This document shows, one piece after another, positions 31,829 through 47,517 of a DNA stretch of 64,000 bases. The notes beneath the pieces are model-generated. The model made no database searches. It saw nothing but the letters and a program-made list of their open reading frames with translations, and was not told the origin of the DNA. This stretch comes from Paulinella micropora. Taxonomy: Eukaryota > Cercozoa > Imbricatea > Euglyphida. The position numbers were made by a program, and so were the translations under genes. Within the stretch, counting starts at the first letter, position 1; each line of letters begins with the position of its first letter. The stretch lies in the NCBI GenBank assembly GCA_009731375.1, contig BJOX01000021.1, forward strand, positions 995,619 through 1,059,618. The letters are read 5' to 3'.

Positions 31829-32440
31829 CCTACCTACCTCCGTGGATGCACGCAGCACCTATACTGTAAGCAGGGGAAAGGGATGGAGGCAACAGAGGGG
31901 CAGTATATGGTGCATGTATAACGGCAATAGAAGAGAAGTGGAATGGGGCATACAGGCGAAACCGTGGCCTGTGGATGCGACAAACAGGTAAAAGAGGGGA
32001 AAGAAATGGGGCATGCAGGCAATAGATAGGATCTCATGAACCGGCGCGCAACTCTTACCGCAAGCATTGGGAAAACGGTCGCAAAGCGGAGACGTTGCAA
32101 AAAGTGTGGTCTACACCTATCTATCTATCTTTACCTATCTATCTTATCGACAAAATGAAGAAGTTGCAAACGAAGATTGCAAAAAAGTCGCTACTTTGAG
32201 GAAATCTGCCAGTCGATCATGATTTCCTTTCTTCTGTAACAGACTGCTATGAAATCTGCCAGTCGATTTTTTTTTGCTTTCTCTACTTACTTCATGTAAC
32301 AGCTTAACAACTGCAACTGCAAGGATTGTATTTTATCTTCTCTACTTACTTCATGTAACAGCTTAACAACTGCAAGGATTGTATTTTATCTTCTCTACTT
32401 ACTTCATGTAACAGCTTAACAACTGCAAGGATTGTATTTT
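31642..32440 (+). other. Unique DNA with (ATCT)n and a triplicated 49-bp unit
   Basis: ATCT tetramers at about 31735-31830. 31831-32270 is unremarkable. From about 32275 to 32440 a unit of about 49-54 bp (TCTACTTACTTCATGTAACA, CTTAACAACTGCAAGGATTG) occurs three times and ends at PAL copy C. No gene is recognised. Confidence 0.75.
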
Positions 32441-32577
32441 ATCGGTCACCTCCACAACGTGTGGTCAGGTTACCGGTAAAACTACATATGCGGCGCGCCA
32501 AATTTGACGTGTTTTGCGGGCTCGCCAGCCCGGCTCGCCCGCAAAACACGTCAAATTTGTGGCTAGCCGGATAATAT
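32441..32577 (+). mobile_element. PAL element, copy C (best-preserved hairpin)
   Basis: Complete copy: ATCGGTCACCTCCAC, GGTCAGGTTACC, ATATGCGGCGCGCC, a left arm TTTGACGTGTTTTGCGGG, a short GC-rich loop, a perfect right arm CCCGCAAAACACGTCAAA, then GTGGCTAGCCGGATAATAT. Confidence 0.85.
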
Positions 32578-33165
32578 GATATTACGCTATGTGTATGAAG
32601 AAAAGAAGACCAGCCAGCTCAATGAAGCCCACGGGCATAAATCCGGTCGATTGGCCTGCCGCAAACAAATAGGCAGGCAAAACGGCTTCACAACAAAACT
32701 GTACATCTAATACATGCTGGCTTGGCGAACGGCTCGTTTCAAGCTCTGAAGAAAAATAACATTTGAACGTCCCCATTGGGAGAAAAAAAGAAAAAGAAAA
32801 GTAAAAAAAAACACACACACACACACACTTGAACGTCCCCAGTTGGAAAAAAAAAAAAAAAAAAAAAAAAGCNNNNNNNNNNNNNNNNNNNNNNNNNNNN
32901 NNNNNNNNNNNNNNNNNNNNNNNNNNNNNNNNNNNNNNNNNNNNNNNNNNNNNNNNNNNNNNNNNNNNNNNNNNNNNNNNNNNNNNNNNNNNNCCCCCCC
33001 CCCCCCCCCCCCCTTTTCTATCATACCCTCGGCGATATCAACATTAAAGGATTATTTGAAAGCTTTGAAAACTTTGCAGACTTTGGAAATTAAGCGTATG
33101 TGTGTATTTTTTGCACATATAACCTGTTTCTGCCTCTAAGCGGCTGTATAGATCCCGGGTGTACC
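32578..33165. other. Unique DNA, poly(A), 121-bp gap, poly(C)
   Basis: Non-repetitive to about 32840, then an A run, N at 32873-32993 and a C run to 33013. The rest has no recognised feature. Confidence 0.8.
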
Positions 33166-34536
<1,371 letters not shown>

Positions 34537-34591
<55 letters not shown>

Positions 34592-34592
34592 C

Positions 34593-34657
<65 letters not shown>

Positions 34658-34691
34658 TAACAACACAACATAAGAGTAGCAGCATGTTTTA

Positions 34692-34763
<72 letters not shown>
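34537..34763. repeat. (AAT)n arrays
   Basis: Two AAT arrays separated by about 40 bp. The second abuts the inverted X element and equals an (ATT)n tail in minus sense. Confidence 0.95.
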
Positions 34764-34766
<3 letters not shown>

Positions 34767-35335
34767 ATATCTGAGGCGTACTGATGCAGCTAATGACATA
34801 TCCTCAACGGACATAAGCCTCCAATACCCTTGTTCGAGGTCCTCCACCCCCCCGTGTCAGTCTCTCGCCTGATGATCGGGGCCACCGATGGAGCTCCTGA
34901 GGGCAAGACTGCACTAAGCCGAGGTTATTCCGCAGTCCCAGCAACGCGTTAAACTGTGACGCCAACTCATAACCCTTTGGTGGTAGATGCTGGGGAGGAG
35001 GGTCGTTGCGCGCGTTAAAGATCTTAAACTCCGTATATGCTGGTTGATAGCCCAGGACCCAGCAGACACCAGATTGTTATGGGTGGGGTTTCGAGGCAGC
35101 TCTAGCAACCGCGCTTGGTGTATGCACTTGCACATTCGGTGACGTCTTGCAAGAGGTTGCTGGGACTGCGGAATAACCTCGGCTTAGTGCAGTCTTGCCC
35201 TCAGGAGCTCCATCGGTGGCCCCGATCATCAGGCGAGAGACTGACACGGGGGGGTGGAGGACCTCGAACAAGGGTATTGGAGGCTTATGTCCGTTGAGGA
35301 TATGCCATTAGCTGCATCAGTACGCCTCAGATATG

Positions 35336-35338
<3 letters not shown>
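34764..35338. mobile_element. X element pair forming a 182-bp-armed inverted repeat
   Basis: 34764-34945 is the reverse complement of 35156-35338 (X terminal region, GTTGCTGGGACTGCGG to CAGATATAGTA). I can see only one difference between the arms. The 210 bp between carries the upstream X body from CGTTAAACTGTGACGCC onwards. Trinucleotide tails lie outside both arms. It could be two head-to-head X insertions or an inverted duplication, and the near-identity makes it recent. Confidence 0.82.
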
Positions 35339-35392
<54 letters not shown>

Positions 35393-35441
35393 GTCTTGGC
35401 AACCCGTTATCAGCAACAGCAACAGAAATAATGATGATAAG

Positions 35442-35481
<40 letters not shown>

Positions 35482-35745
35482 ATCTCTCTATCTATCTATC
35501 TATCAAGACATAACAACACAACAATTAGCAGCCCATCTTTGCAACCCTGAGCCAACCACAACAAAACAACAATAACAATTATGATGGGAATATAACAACA
35601 ATAATAATGATGATGGGAATGTAACCTACGCCAATGACAAAAACAACACATGATGATGGTAGTATTATAACAACAACAATCAAGTAACAGCGCATCTTTG
35701 CAACCTTACGTCAGACGCAGTAACAGCAACAAAAATAGTGATGAT
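35337..35745. repeat. (ATT)n, (ATCT)n and unique AT-rich DNA
   Basis: ATT to about 35391, ATCT 35444-35505, then about 240 bp of CAACAA/AATAAT-rich sequence with GCATCTTTGCAACC-like pieces repeated near 35530 and 35693. Confidence 0.85.
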
Positions 35746-37199
<1,454 letters not shown>

Positions 37200-37209
37200 N
37201 NNNNNNNNN

Positions 37210-37606
<397 letters not shown>

Positions 37607-38551
37607 NNNNNNNNNNNNNNNNNNNNNNNNNNNNNNNNNNNNNNNNNNNNNNNNNNNNNNNNNNNNNNNNNNNNNNNNNNNNNNNNNNNNNNNNNNNNNN
37701 NNNNNNNNNNNNNNNNNNNNNNNNNNNNNNNNNNNNNNNNNNNNNNNNNNNNNNNNNNNNNNNNNNNNNNNNNNNNNNNNNNNNNNNNNNNNNNNNNNNN
37801 NNNNNNNNNNNNNNNNNNNNNNNNNNNNNNNNNNNNNNNNNNNNNNNNNNNNNNNNNNNNNNNNNNNNNNNNNNNNNNNNNNNNNNNNNNNNNNNNNNNN
37901 NNNNNNNNNNNNNNNNNNNNNNNNNNNNNNNNNNNNNNNNNNNNNNNNNNNNNNNNNNNNNNNNNNNNNNNNNNNNNNNNNNNNNNNNNNNNNNNNNNNN
38001 NNNNNNNNNNNNNNNNNNNNNNNNNNNNNNNNNNNNNNNNNNNNNNNNNNNNNNNNNNNNNNNNNNNNNNNNNNNNNNNNNNNNNNNNNNNNNNNNNNNN
38101 NNNNNNNNNNNNNNNNNNNNNNNNNNNNNNNNNNNNNNNNNNNNNNNNNNNNNNNNNNNNNNNNNNNNNNNNNNNNNNNNNNNNNNNNNNNNNNNNNNNN
38201 NNNNNNNNNNNNNNNNNNNNNNNNNNNNNNNNNNNNNNNNNNNNNNNNNNNNNNNNNNNNNNNNNNNNNNNNNNNNNNNNNNNNNNNNNNNNNNNNNNNN
38301 NNNNNNNNNNNNNNNNNNNNNNNNNNNNNNNNNNNNNNNNNNNNNNNNNNNNNNNNNNNNNNNNNNNNNNNNNNNNNNNNNNNNNNNNNNNNNNNNNNNN
38401 NNNNNNNNNNNNNNNNNNNNNNNNNNNNNNNNNNNNNNNNNNNNNNNNNNNNNNNNNNNNNNNNNNNNNNNNNNNNNNNNNNNNNNNNNNNNNNNNNNNN
38501 NNNNNNNNNNNNNNNNNNNNNNNNNNNNNNNNNNNNNNNNNNNNNNNNNNN
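37607..38551. other. Assembly gap (945 N)
   Basis: The largest gap in the window; it removes the 3' part of repeat Y copy 2. Confidence 1.
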
Positions 38552-38862
38552 AGACAGAGATAGATAGATGGGATGTCGCAAAGGAACGCAGTTTCACATC
38601 AAACAATAATTTGTGTACTGTGCATGTGTCCGGGATGGGAATCACGGGTAGACTGTGTTCTGGAAAAAGAAGAGGAGGAAGGACGTTGAAGAAAAAGGCA
38701 ATCTAGGAATGGAGAGTGGGAGGATAAGGAAGAAGAGAAAGAAAAGGAAGCCGTTAGTCCAAGTGTTTTGAGCACCGTAAGCTTGCGCAAGCTACAATGA
38801 TGACATTGTATGAGGCCTAAACCCCCGCAGGGACCTAGCCCGGGCTATGCAACACTGGACGG
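38552..38862. other. Unique DNA, nothing firmly recognised
   Basis: Non-repetitive sequence between the gap and the nuclease-like fragment. It could be the 3' UTR of that degraded element. Confidence 0.5.
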
Positions 38863-39315
38863 CTATGATGGAATGCAGTCACCAATACGGACTAGAGGAA
38901 GATTAGTCCAATTTTTGACTGCACAGGAGCGATAAATCGCAAAAGAGCAACGAGCTACGCAGGAGAATAGCTTGAAGCAAAGGGATTTGGATTGGGGATG
39001 GGAAAAACCCAAGGCGCGGAAACATCGATGAACAGAGAACGATACCATGCCGCGAGCCCCGCATTCGATTGGTCGAAGGTGGCAGGTCCATCCGTTGTCC
39101 TCGATTTGAGATTTGAGCTCGTTGTATCGGTTGGTCTTGTATGCTCGTGCGTCAAGGATGTTTTCCTCGACCGGGCACGTTAGCTCGATCAGAATACATA
39201 TCTTGGTAGACAGTGACCAGACAACGATATCGGCGGAGGTCAGTGACACAAATGTGGACAGGAAAGGCTTGCTCAGAACCGGTGTATTGGGTTTGGAGTT
39301 GCCAATCGTTTGCAG

Positions 39316-39318
<3 letters not shown>
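38863..39318 (-). pseudogene. Retroelement nuclease-like C-terminal fragment (ELTCP domain)
   Basis: About 150 codons in one frame, ending in TAG at 38863-38865. It contains DIVVWS, then ICILIELTCPVEENILDARA, a KTNRYNEL stretch and IECGARG. From memory (not checked), this pattern (D ... ELTxPxE ... Y.EL ... E.G.RG) occurs at the C-terminus of retroelement proteins in invertebrates and resembles a PD-(D/E)xK-type nuclease fold. The N-terminal side runs into (GATA)n and then a 552-bp gap, so the reverse-transcriptase part, if any, is absent. No start codon can be assigned. I treat it as a fragment. Confidence 0.55.
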
Positions 39319-39404
<86 letters not shown>

Positions 39405-39980
39405 NNNNNNNNNNNNNNNNNNNNNNNNNNNNNNNNNNNNNNNNNNNNNNNNNNNNNNNNNNNNNNNNNNNNNNNNNNNNNNNNNNNNNNNNNNNNNNNN
39501 NNNNNNNNNNNNNNNNNNNNNNNNNNNNNNNNNNNNNNNNNNNNNNNNNNNNNNNNNNNNNNNNNNNNNNNNNNNNNNNNNNNNNNNNNNNNNNNNNNNN
39601 NNNNNNNNNNNNNNNNNNNNNNNNNNNNNNNNNNNNNNNNNNNNNNNNNNNNNNNNNNNNNNNNNNNNNNNNNNNNNNNNNNNNNNNNNNNNNNNNNNNN
39701 NNNNNNNNNNNNNNNNNNNNNNNNNNNNNNNNNNNNNNNNNNNNNNNNNNNNNNNNNNNNNNNNNNNNNNNNNNNNNNNNNNNNNNNNNNNNNNNNNNNN
39801 NNNNNNNNNNNNNNNNNNNNNNNNNNNNNNNNNNNNNNNNNNNNNNNNNNNNNNNNNNNNNNNNNNNNNNNNNNNNNNNNNNNNNNNNNNNNNNNNNNNN
39901 NNNNNNNNNNNNNNNNNNNNNNNNNNNNNNNNNNNNNNNNNNNNNNNNNNNNNNNNGGGGGGGGGGGGGGGGGGGGGGGG
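39319..39980. repeat. (GATA)n, 552-bp gap, poly(G)
   Basis: GATA to 39404, N at 39405-39956, then a pure G run to 39980. Confidence 0.97.
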
Positions 39981-40942
39981 TATGAGGGGGGACCTCCTCC
40001 AACAACGACGACCTTTGCTTCGGAAGGGAGATCCGGTGAGAGAGGAGGTGAGGCATGTTCAGCTGAAGTCAGCCAACGGCGAGGGAGACTGGACGAGAGT
40101 ACTGACGAGGGCAACCAGGTAGACCTTGTCTAGAGACCAGACATGAAGACATTCAGGGTACATACGATTTATCACTGGATAAGAGAAAACAAAGCGAGTA
40201 TGGAGAATGCCATCCTGATGATGCGGTTGTTGTTTGCTTGGTTTGTTGTTGATACGTGATGGCATCTTCGATGCAAAATTCGATGCAAAGGATGTAGATA
40301 ATATAATGGATCTTTGACTGGAACGTGCAAACACTCAGTGCACCTGTGCAGCCGCCGCACCAAACAGGACCGATCCCTTCTGCCCTGCTCTCCTGAGCAT
40401 GATGCTTCCCTGGATCAAACAGGAAATCGAGTTTTTAACCTGAAGGAAACGTTGGAGAGACAAAGATGTGGAGGAAAACAAAATTTTGAAGAGTATGGCC
40501 CTGAGAGGACAAGTCGGTATTTTTGAATGTCCGGCCAAAGGTTAAAACAAGTGAGGGAAGTGTGGTTCTCAACCAGAAGCCAAACATCTTTTGTTGGGTG
40601 TTCTTCTTTCTAGATCTCTTTCTGTGTAGACATCGAATGTGTGTCTTCATGAAGCGTTTTCCCGTACGTGATTTTTGTAGAGACGCTTGAATTACTGAAT
40701 AAGCACATCCAGCGCAATTTCGTGTTGTGCAACAAAAAAAGTTCTGCACCTATACTGCAGAAGATGCCATTAGAAATAAACTTGACAAATCGTTCATCGA
40801 TGTAGATTCCTGTCCTTTTCACAATGCGGACAAACATAGATCTAATCTCCCTGCTTCCTGCGTTTCCGCTATGAAAACGTTATTGTGTCCAATACATACT
40901 ACAATAATATCATGATGGGGCGACATACAAACCCACGTGCAC

Positions 40943-40943
<1 letters not shown>
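39981..40943. other. Unique DNA of nearly 1 kb, no gene supported
   Basis: Balanced base composition and little repetition. The open frames are all under about 105 codons, show no recognisable domain, and lack convincing exon structure. If host exons exist in this window, this is one of the two best places to look. Confidence 0.55.
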
Positions 40944-40984
<41 letters not shown>

Positions 40985-41007
40985 ATCTCTTTCTATCTAT
41001 CTATCTA

Positions 41008-41073
<66 letters not shown>

Positions 41074-41110
41074 CCTCTCTGTCTGTCTCTGTCTCTCTCT
41101 CTCTCCCTCC
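40944..41110. repeat. (CT)n array
   Basis: CT dinucleotides with TATC and TTTC variants. Confidence 0.96.
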
Positions 41111-41129
41111 TTTAATTTACTCAAAAGTT

Positions 41130-41490
41130 AGAACATTCACACATATATATGAAATTCCGTGTATCTTCACGACTTATGCGTAAAGGGTAAAGATACATTA
41201 AGCATATCTTCATATATATTCTTTCTTCACACATAAGGGTTATGGGGTGGGGAGGAGCATGCAGCAGCACGTTGGGACGCTTAAAACAACACCCCTGACT
41301 TCCTTCTTTCGAATGGTTACTCACAGATACCGTTTGAAATAAGCCCCATACGCACCCCTTATACCAGAAATGTGTGATATGGACACAAAGTACTCCTGTC
41401 TTACCTACCTGGTGTTACATATTCTACCCTTTATTCATCATGTGTATCATTAAACATATACTCTTTATATACTATTAAAAACATATATAT
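41130..41490 (+). repeat. Duplicated segment, copy 1, linked to (CT)n
   Basis: About 310 bp sharing GTAAAGGGTAAAGATACATT, CACACATAAGGGTTATGGG, TTTGAAATAAGC, CACCCCTTATACC, TGTTACATATTCTACCCT and TATTAAAAACATA with 42046-42412. Each copy follows a (CT)n array. No coding or tRNA feature is seen. Confidence 0.8.
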
Positions 41491-42045
<555 letters not shown>

Positions 42046-42412
42046 CGTAAAGGGTAAAGATACATTAATCATATTTACATACTTATTCTTTCGCCACACA
42101 TAAGGGTTATGGGCGGTGGGGAGCGCGTGCCATCAGCACGTTTGAGCTAAAAAGATACCCCTGTCATCCTTATTTCGGATCGTATCTCACACATACCATT
42201 TGAAATAAGCGTCCCATATGCACCCCTTATACCGGAGTCTAATGAGTCAAAGTACTCACCGCCGGTGTTACATATTCTACCCTGTATTGTTACTATATTT
42301 ATAAATCATAATCATGCTTTTCTGTCTATTTCTCTCTTTCTCTTTTTCTTTCCTATTCTATTCCCCCCCCCCCCCTNNNNNNNNNNCTTTATGTATTATT
42401 AAAAACATACTC
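42046..42412 (+). repeat. Duplicated segment, copy 2
   Basis: Diverged copy of 41130-41490, interrupted by a C run and a 10-N gap (42377-42386), and followed by more (CT)n. The block (CT)n-segment has been tandemly duplicated. Confidence 0.8.
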
Positions 42413-43180
42413 TCTCTCTCTCCTCTCCTCTCTCTCTCTCTCTCTCCTTCTCTCCTCTCTCTCTCTCTATATATATATATATTATATATATATACTATAT
42501 ATATGTATATATAGTAATATTTTTATATATATGCATATATTCCTTTCTTTTTTTTTTTTTTTGGCTCTCTCTCTCTCTCTCTCTCTCTCTCCCTATCTCC
42601 TCTCTCCTCTAGATTGGTATCCCTGTAAGTGGACTTCATTTCAGGAAGTCGTCTTTGGCTGAACGGAGGTTTGATGTCGCTTCTGTTTGAAAACGAAGAA
42701 AACCCCACTTGCCATCTTGGCGTGAGCGTCGGTTTGGTATCTGACTACCTACCTACCTACCTACCTACCTACCTACCTACCTATCGGTCTATCTACCTAC
42801 CTACCTACCTACCTACTTACCTACCTATCTGTCTATCTATCTATCTATCTATCTATCTACCTACCTACCTATCTGTCTATCATCACAAGGAGGTTTCACG
42901 CTCGCGTCTTTTATCTCAACATACGATAATAATGTTCGTCGTATTATCATTATTATCGTATTACATCATTCCACATACCCATTACATGTGTCATTACAGT
43001 ATATTATAACATTTGATTGTATTGCATTATGCACGATACGTTTTTAAATTACATTATTTTATAATATATTTGTATCCTATCATATCATATGAGAGTATTA
43101 TTGCACGATATGATATGTGACCTAGCAATTATCTTATTTTGTGGAAGGTTGGTTTTATACTTGTGTCTTTTATCATGACA
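42413..43180. other. (CT)n/(TA)n, (CTAC)n and unique AT-rich DNA
   Basis: CT and TA to about 42600, CTAC/ATCT tetramers 42746-42880, then about 300 bp of AT-rich sequence with TATCATATCATATGA-type motifs. No gene. Confidence 0.8.
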
Positions 43181-43494
43181 TAGCAAAGAAAGAAGGAAGA
43201 AAGGAAGGAGAAAGAAAGAAAGAAAGAAAGCAGGACGGAACGAGGGAAGGACGAAAACAACGAAGGAAGGAAGGAACGATGGAAGAAAGGAAGGAAGGAA
43301 GGAAGGATAACTCATGAAACCAGTATGATGTTGATAACGATAAACGAAGAAGATGCCGATGGATGATGATGATGATGATGGTGATGATGGTGATGGTGAT
43401 GATGATGATGGTGATGGTGAGTGATGGTGATGATGATGATGATGATGATAATGATGGTGATGATGATGGTGATGATGATGATGATGATGATGAC

Positions 43495-43531
<37 letters not shown>

Positions 43532-43642
43532 CCATTATGATGATGACGATGATGCCAATGATGATGATGATGGATGCTGATTATTACTATCATTAATGAA
43601 TGTACTATGTATGTGTTATCTATCTATCTATCTATCTATCTA

Positions 43643-43678
<36 letters not shown>

Positions 43679-43704
43679 TCTGTCTGTCTATCTATCTTTC
43701 TAGG
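43181..43704. repeat. (GAAG)n, (GAT)n and (ATCT)n arrays
   Basis: Purine tetramers to about 43310, GAT/GGT triplets 43358-43575, ATCT/GTCT 43617-43700. Confidence 0.95.
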
Positions 43705-43810
43705 TTGGTTTCACGCTGGTATCTTTCATCACGACTGTCACTGTGCTGGTTGAAGTGATTGATAACGTCGTCAACAAGTGAGTACAGAGAGAGAGAGACA
43801 AACACACACA

Positions 43811-43866
<56 letters not shown>

Positions 43867-43939
43867 TCTTTCATCACGACAGTCACTGTGCTGGTTGAGG
43901 TGATTGATAACGTCGTGAACAAGTGAGTACACAGAGAGA

Positions 43940-43981
<42 letters not shown>

Positions 43982-44081
43982 TTCATCACGACTGTCACTC
44001 TGCTGGTTGAAGTTGATAACGTCGTGAACAAGTGAGTACAGCGAGACAGAGAGAGAGAGAGACAGAGACACAGACAGACAG

Positions 44082-44150
<69 letters not shown>

Positions 44151-44285
44151 CAGAGACAGAGACAGACACACACACACACACACACAGAGGGAGAGAGAGA
44201 GAGAGATAGAGAGAGAGATCTTTCATAACGACAGTCACTGTGCTGGTTGAGGTGATTGATAACGTTGTGAACAAGTGAGTACACA
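43705..44285 (+). repeat. Four cassettes of about 67 bp separated by (CA)n/(GA)n
   Basis: The cassette TCTTTCATCACGACTGTCAC, TGCTGGTTGAAGTGATTGAT, AACGTCGT(C/G)AACAAGTGAG occurs at about 43720, 43867, 43978 and 44218. Between copies lie variable CA and GA tracts. One copy has lost a few bases. Confidence 0.88.
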
Positions 44286-44590
<305 letters not shown>

Positions 44591-45172
44591 GTGTGTATAA
44601 GGTTCCGCCAGGATAACGCCCCCGAACCTGACGAATCATCGTGGTAAACCAACTTTATACACAACAACGTCTCCTTCCTCTTTTCCTTCTTCCTTTCCAT
44701 TTCTTCCTTTCCCCTGCCATCCGTAGCCATTCCTGTCCTTCGGGAAGAGTATGAGTGGCGAATAACAAACCTTCCAACTTTGAAATAACCTCAGTATAAA
44801 TATTTTGCGTTCAGTGTGTGAGCGAGATCATGCATCATACTGCGCACCAGATTATTTGCAAGTCCCTGCTCGACCTTTCTGCTTGAGGCATCTCTTGCTT
44901 CGCGGTTTCCTTTCCTTTTTCCTTACCAACGATGCCCAAGCGGCAAAAATTGTCCAGCTTTGATCTAAGCTTTCTCTGCCAAGAGCATGGCTGAAATATT
45001 CCTGAAACCATCGCTGAAAAGCTCGAAAAAAAGGCTTTCAAACGGCATACTTCCTACGGTCGTGCCTCAAATATTGACCGAGAACGAGATCAAAGCTTGA
45101 TATTCTAGTTTTACCACTTGCATGTCGTGTGCTCTCGTTGGCCTGAGCTCTCGAATCTGTGCTTTCAGTTTC

Positions 45173-45268
45173 AAAACCTGACGCCGCAAAACACGGTTCA
45201 TTTCACTTGGATGTTACATGGGGCGAAATTACCAGCGAAATATGCCGTTATCTGCGGCGTCAGGTTTT
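45173..45268. repeat. 15-bp perfect inverted repeat with 66-bp loop
   Basis: AAAACCTGACGCCGC at 45173-45187 and its exact complement at 45254-45268. It could be a hairpin or the ends of a tiny foldback element. Confidence 0.65.
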
Positions 45269-45616
45269 AGAAGGCAAAATCATGGCAGGCAAGTCAAGTC
45301 GAAGTTGTGTGACGACTTGGGCTCGGACACCAGACCATGCCGAACCTTTTCCAATAATTACCAGACACTTGAAAATATTATTTTTGTTTCAGATGTGTAC
45401 ATAGTCCCATCTGCGATTCCAGCTTTTATCTTTGTTGTAAACTTGATTAAACTATTATATAGATAAGAAATATTTTATTGTATTTTTTAATGTCTTATTT
45501 TCTGTGGTAATTTCTTTGACGAGGCTTTTAATGATTCAATACTTGAATCGCTGACTTTATGTATATTTATCATTATTATTAATACCCGTAGTAATATATA
45601 TTAATATTAGTTATTA

Positions 45617-45727
45617 AGAGAGGGTCGGACTTCACTTTATTTGAGATATTGGATAATCAGCACGTCATTAAGATAAGAGAGGGTCGGACTTCACTTTATT
45701 TGAGATATTGGATAATCAACACGTTAC
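45617..45727 (+). repeat. Two-copy tandem repeat, about 58 bp
   Basis: AGAGAGGGTCGGACTTCACT, TTATTTGAGATATTGGATAA, TCA(G/A)CACGT is present twice, nearly identical. Confidence 0.9.
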
Positions 45728-46134
45728 CGTCACAGGCTACTTGAAGCGCAACAACCCGGGCCCCAAACTGCCAAAGCTTTGAACTTGATTCCTTGTTACA
45801 CTTCAAGTAGTAGAGTGATATAATCTGCGACATTCAAGTTAACACACTGCAAACTTCACCAGGCTCTCAGAGTCACACATGATCATACTATTAATAAAAA
45901 ATTTTCTTTTTTATAACTTGAACTTGAAAGTTCAAACTTCTGAACTATCTTCAATGACTGATAAAAAAGTTCTATCTTATAAAAAGTTCTATCTTATAAA
46001 AGTTATTAATACTGTGCTGAGATTCACTGTTAAACTCAAGTTTTCATATATCCGACTTACTAAAGTTCAATTTTCAAGGCAATGCGCAGAGTCAAACAAG
46101 TTTTTGAGCCCCGTCACAGCTTCAAAACATGCAA

Positions 46135-46453
46135 AACTGCTGTCGACATTCAAGACGTAAAAAATTGTTAAATTTCAGCCTGATTTTGGGTCAGCTTTCG
46201 GATTTTAGTTGGAATTCAAGTTCGATTTTGTCACAGTGACAAAAATTTAAATTTCTCAAATTAACGGCTATATGCGTCACCGCAAAAAAACTGAAATTTT
46301 TGCAAAAATATTACCGTTGAATCATTGGCGAGAAATTTGAATTTTCACACAAAATCGAAAAAACTTGATGACACACAATCGAAATATCAACGAGTCAAAA
46401 TCAGGTCAGGCTAAAAAGCCACAATTTTTTTCTTTTGAATGTTGTCAGCAGTA
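46135..46453. mobile_element. Foldback element F1, about 319 bp
   Basis: The left arm (CTGCTGTCGACATTCAAGAC, AAAAAATTG, CAGCCTGATTTTGGGTCA) is inverted on the right (GAGTCAAAATCAGG, CACAATTTTTTT, TTTGAATGTTGTCAGCAG). The centre carries ATTAACGG and TTACCGTTGAAT. It is related to F2 (57097-57376). No coding capacity, so MITE-like. The LTR element inserted about 54 bp beyond its right end. Confidence 0.75.
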
Positions 46454-46503
46454 TTATGATAACCGTGAGGCACGGTCAGTGACTCAAGTTTTTCAATCAA
46501 TAT

Positions 46504-46507
46504 TAAT
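46504..46507. repeat. Target-site duplication TAAT (left)
   Basis: The four bases TAAT directly before the 5' LTR match the four bases after the 3' LTR (56896-56899), as expected for integrase-mediated insertion. Confidence 0.75.
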
Positions 46508-46755
46508 TGTAGGCATCACCCCCCGGATAGCCGGTAAAAAGTACACTTTTTCTGGTGTCAGGTGCACCTAGTTTTTTCCCAGTATTTCAATATCGTTTGG
46601 CCGGATTTGACCTAATGCAATTTTAACCGTGGTCTGTGGCCGCTTTCTTTTTCGGCTTCACTGAGCTAATATAACGAGACATCATTCTCCTTTGGGGGAT
46701 TTATGTCTGGTTGTATTACCGACTTTTTTTCGAGCTATCTTCAGGGATTGTAACA
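46508..46755 (+). repeat. 5' LTR (248 bp)
   Basis: Begins TGTAGGCATCACCCCCC and ends GGGATTGTAACA, giving the usual TG...CA ends. It differs from the 3' LTR by three substitutions (near 46545, 46648 and 46733) and one T fewer in a T run. No clear TATA box or AATAAA is visible. Confidence 0.93.
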
Positions 46756-46756
46756 T

Positions 46757-46774
46757 TGGAGTCACCAGCACAAG
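46757..46774 (+). promoter_or_regulatory. Candidate primer-binding site
   Basis: TGGAGTCACCAGCACAAG starts one base after the 5' LTR. The leading TGG would pair with a tRNA 3' CCA. I cannot assign the tRNA species, and a U discriminator would be required. Confidence 0.5.
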
Positions 46775-47517
46775 GCTGATTTCTTTTCTGGCTTGTTTTT
46801 GAAACAGCAGAAAGAAAAATTGAACAGACCTATCTCTTCTGAGTAGGTGTTCCAAAAAACAAATACTCCAGCACATCCCCACACAGCTCCTTCTGCAAAA
46901 CCAGACGTCTAGGCGTTTGTGAGTAGGTGTCTCAGTACCCTCTACACAGCCTGTATCTGTGTCCTCATAAGGAGGCCAGACACCAGACCTCATAGCTGTT
47001 CTTGTGTTCTCTCTTGAGACAGAGACAGAGTAGGTCAACAGACGTACAAACAAACACTCACAGTTACAAACAAACTTGAAGGACACGAGCGTAGTACTCC
47101 TCCTTTCAAGTCTGTGCACTTAGTTGCCTCTCAAAACACATACATCAGAGTATTTTTGCAAATCTCTGACTGTTTTTCGACAATAGGTCTGAACAAGTGT
47201 CAGACGACAGGTCGACTTCTCAAGGAGTGCTTCTCGAGCCTCTTTGACATTATCTGTACGTAGGTCCTCGTACCTCATAACAGATACAACAACAAAAAGA
47301 GAAAAAGAAAAGAGGAGTGGAGAAGGAGATCAAGTTTTCAGAGAAAGTCGTATAGACTACTTCTTTCTCACAAACAAAAACACATAAGACATAGAGGTGA
47401 GACTCTCTCTCTCTCTACACTGTCTTTTCATCTTTCCTCTCTATTCGTTCCTCAGAGACGAACAGAGTAATTACGGAGTAGAAACAGATCTATCTCCTTT
47501 GTATTCCTTCAGAGACC
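46775..47517 (+). other. LTR-element 5' leader, non-coding
   Basis: About 740 bp between the primer site and the first gag ATG. The open frame on the opposite strand here has no domain and is not supported. Confidence 0.7.

Larger units (their letters stand above)
44591..46134. other. Unique AT-rich DNA, no gene supported; small repeats
   Basis: Largely non-repetitive and probably the original host or older transposon sequence around the LTR-element insertion. It holds a 15-bp perfect inverted repeat (45173-45187 and 45254-45268), a tandem duplication (45617-45727) and many CTTGAA/TTCAAG motifs. Open frames are under 95 codons with no recognisable domain. Confidence 0.65.

Noticed and set aside
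43720-44285. AAGTGAGT in each cassette as splice donors
   Set aside because: The invariant GT would need AG|GTGAGT; the sequence is CAAGTGAGT and lies in a tandem repeat with no acceptor or coding context.
46682-47119. A 145-codon minus-strand frame in the LTR-element leader
   Set aside because: It overlaps the LTR and primer site, opposes the element's transcription and shows no domain.
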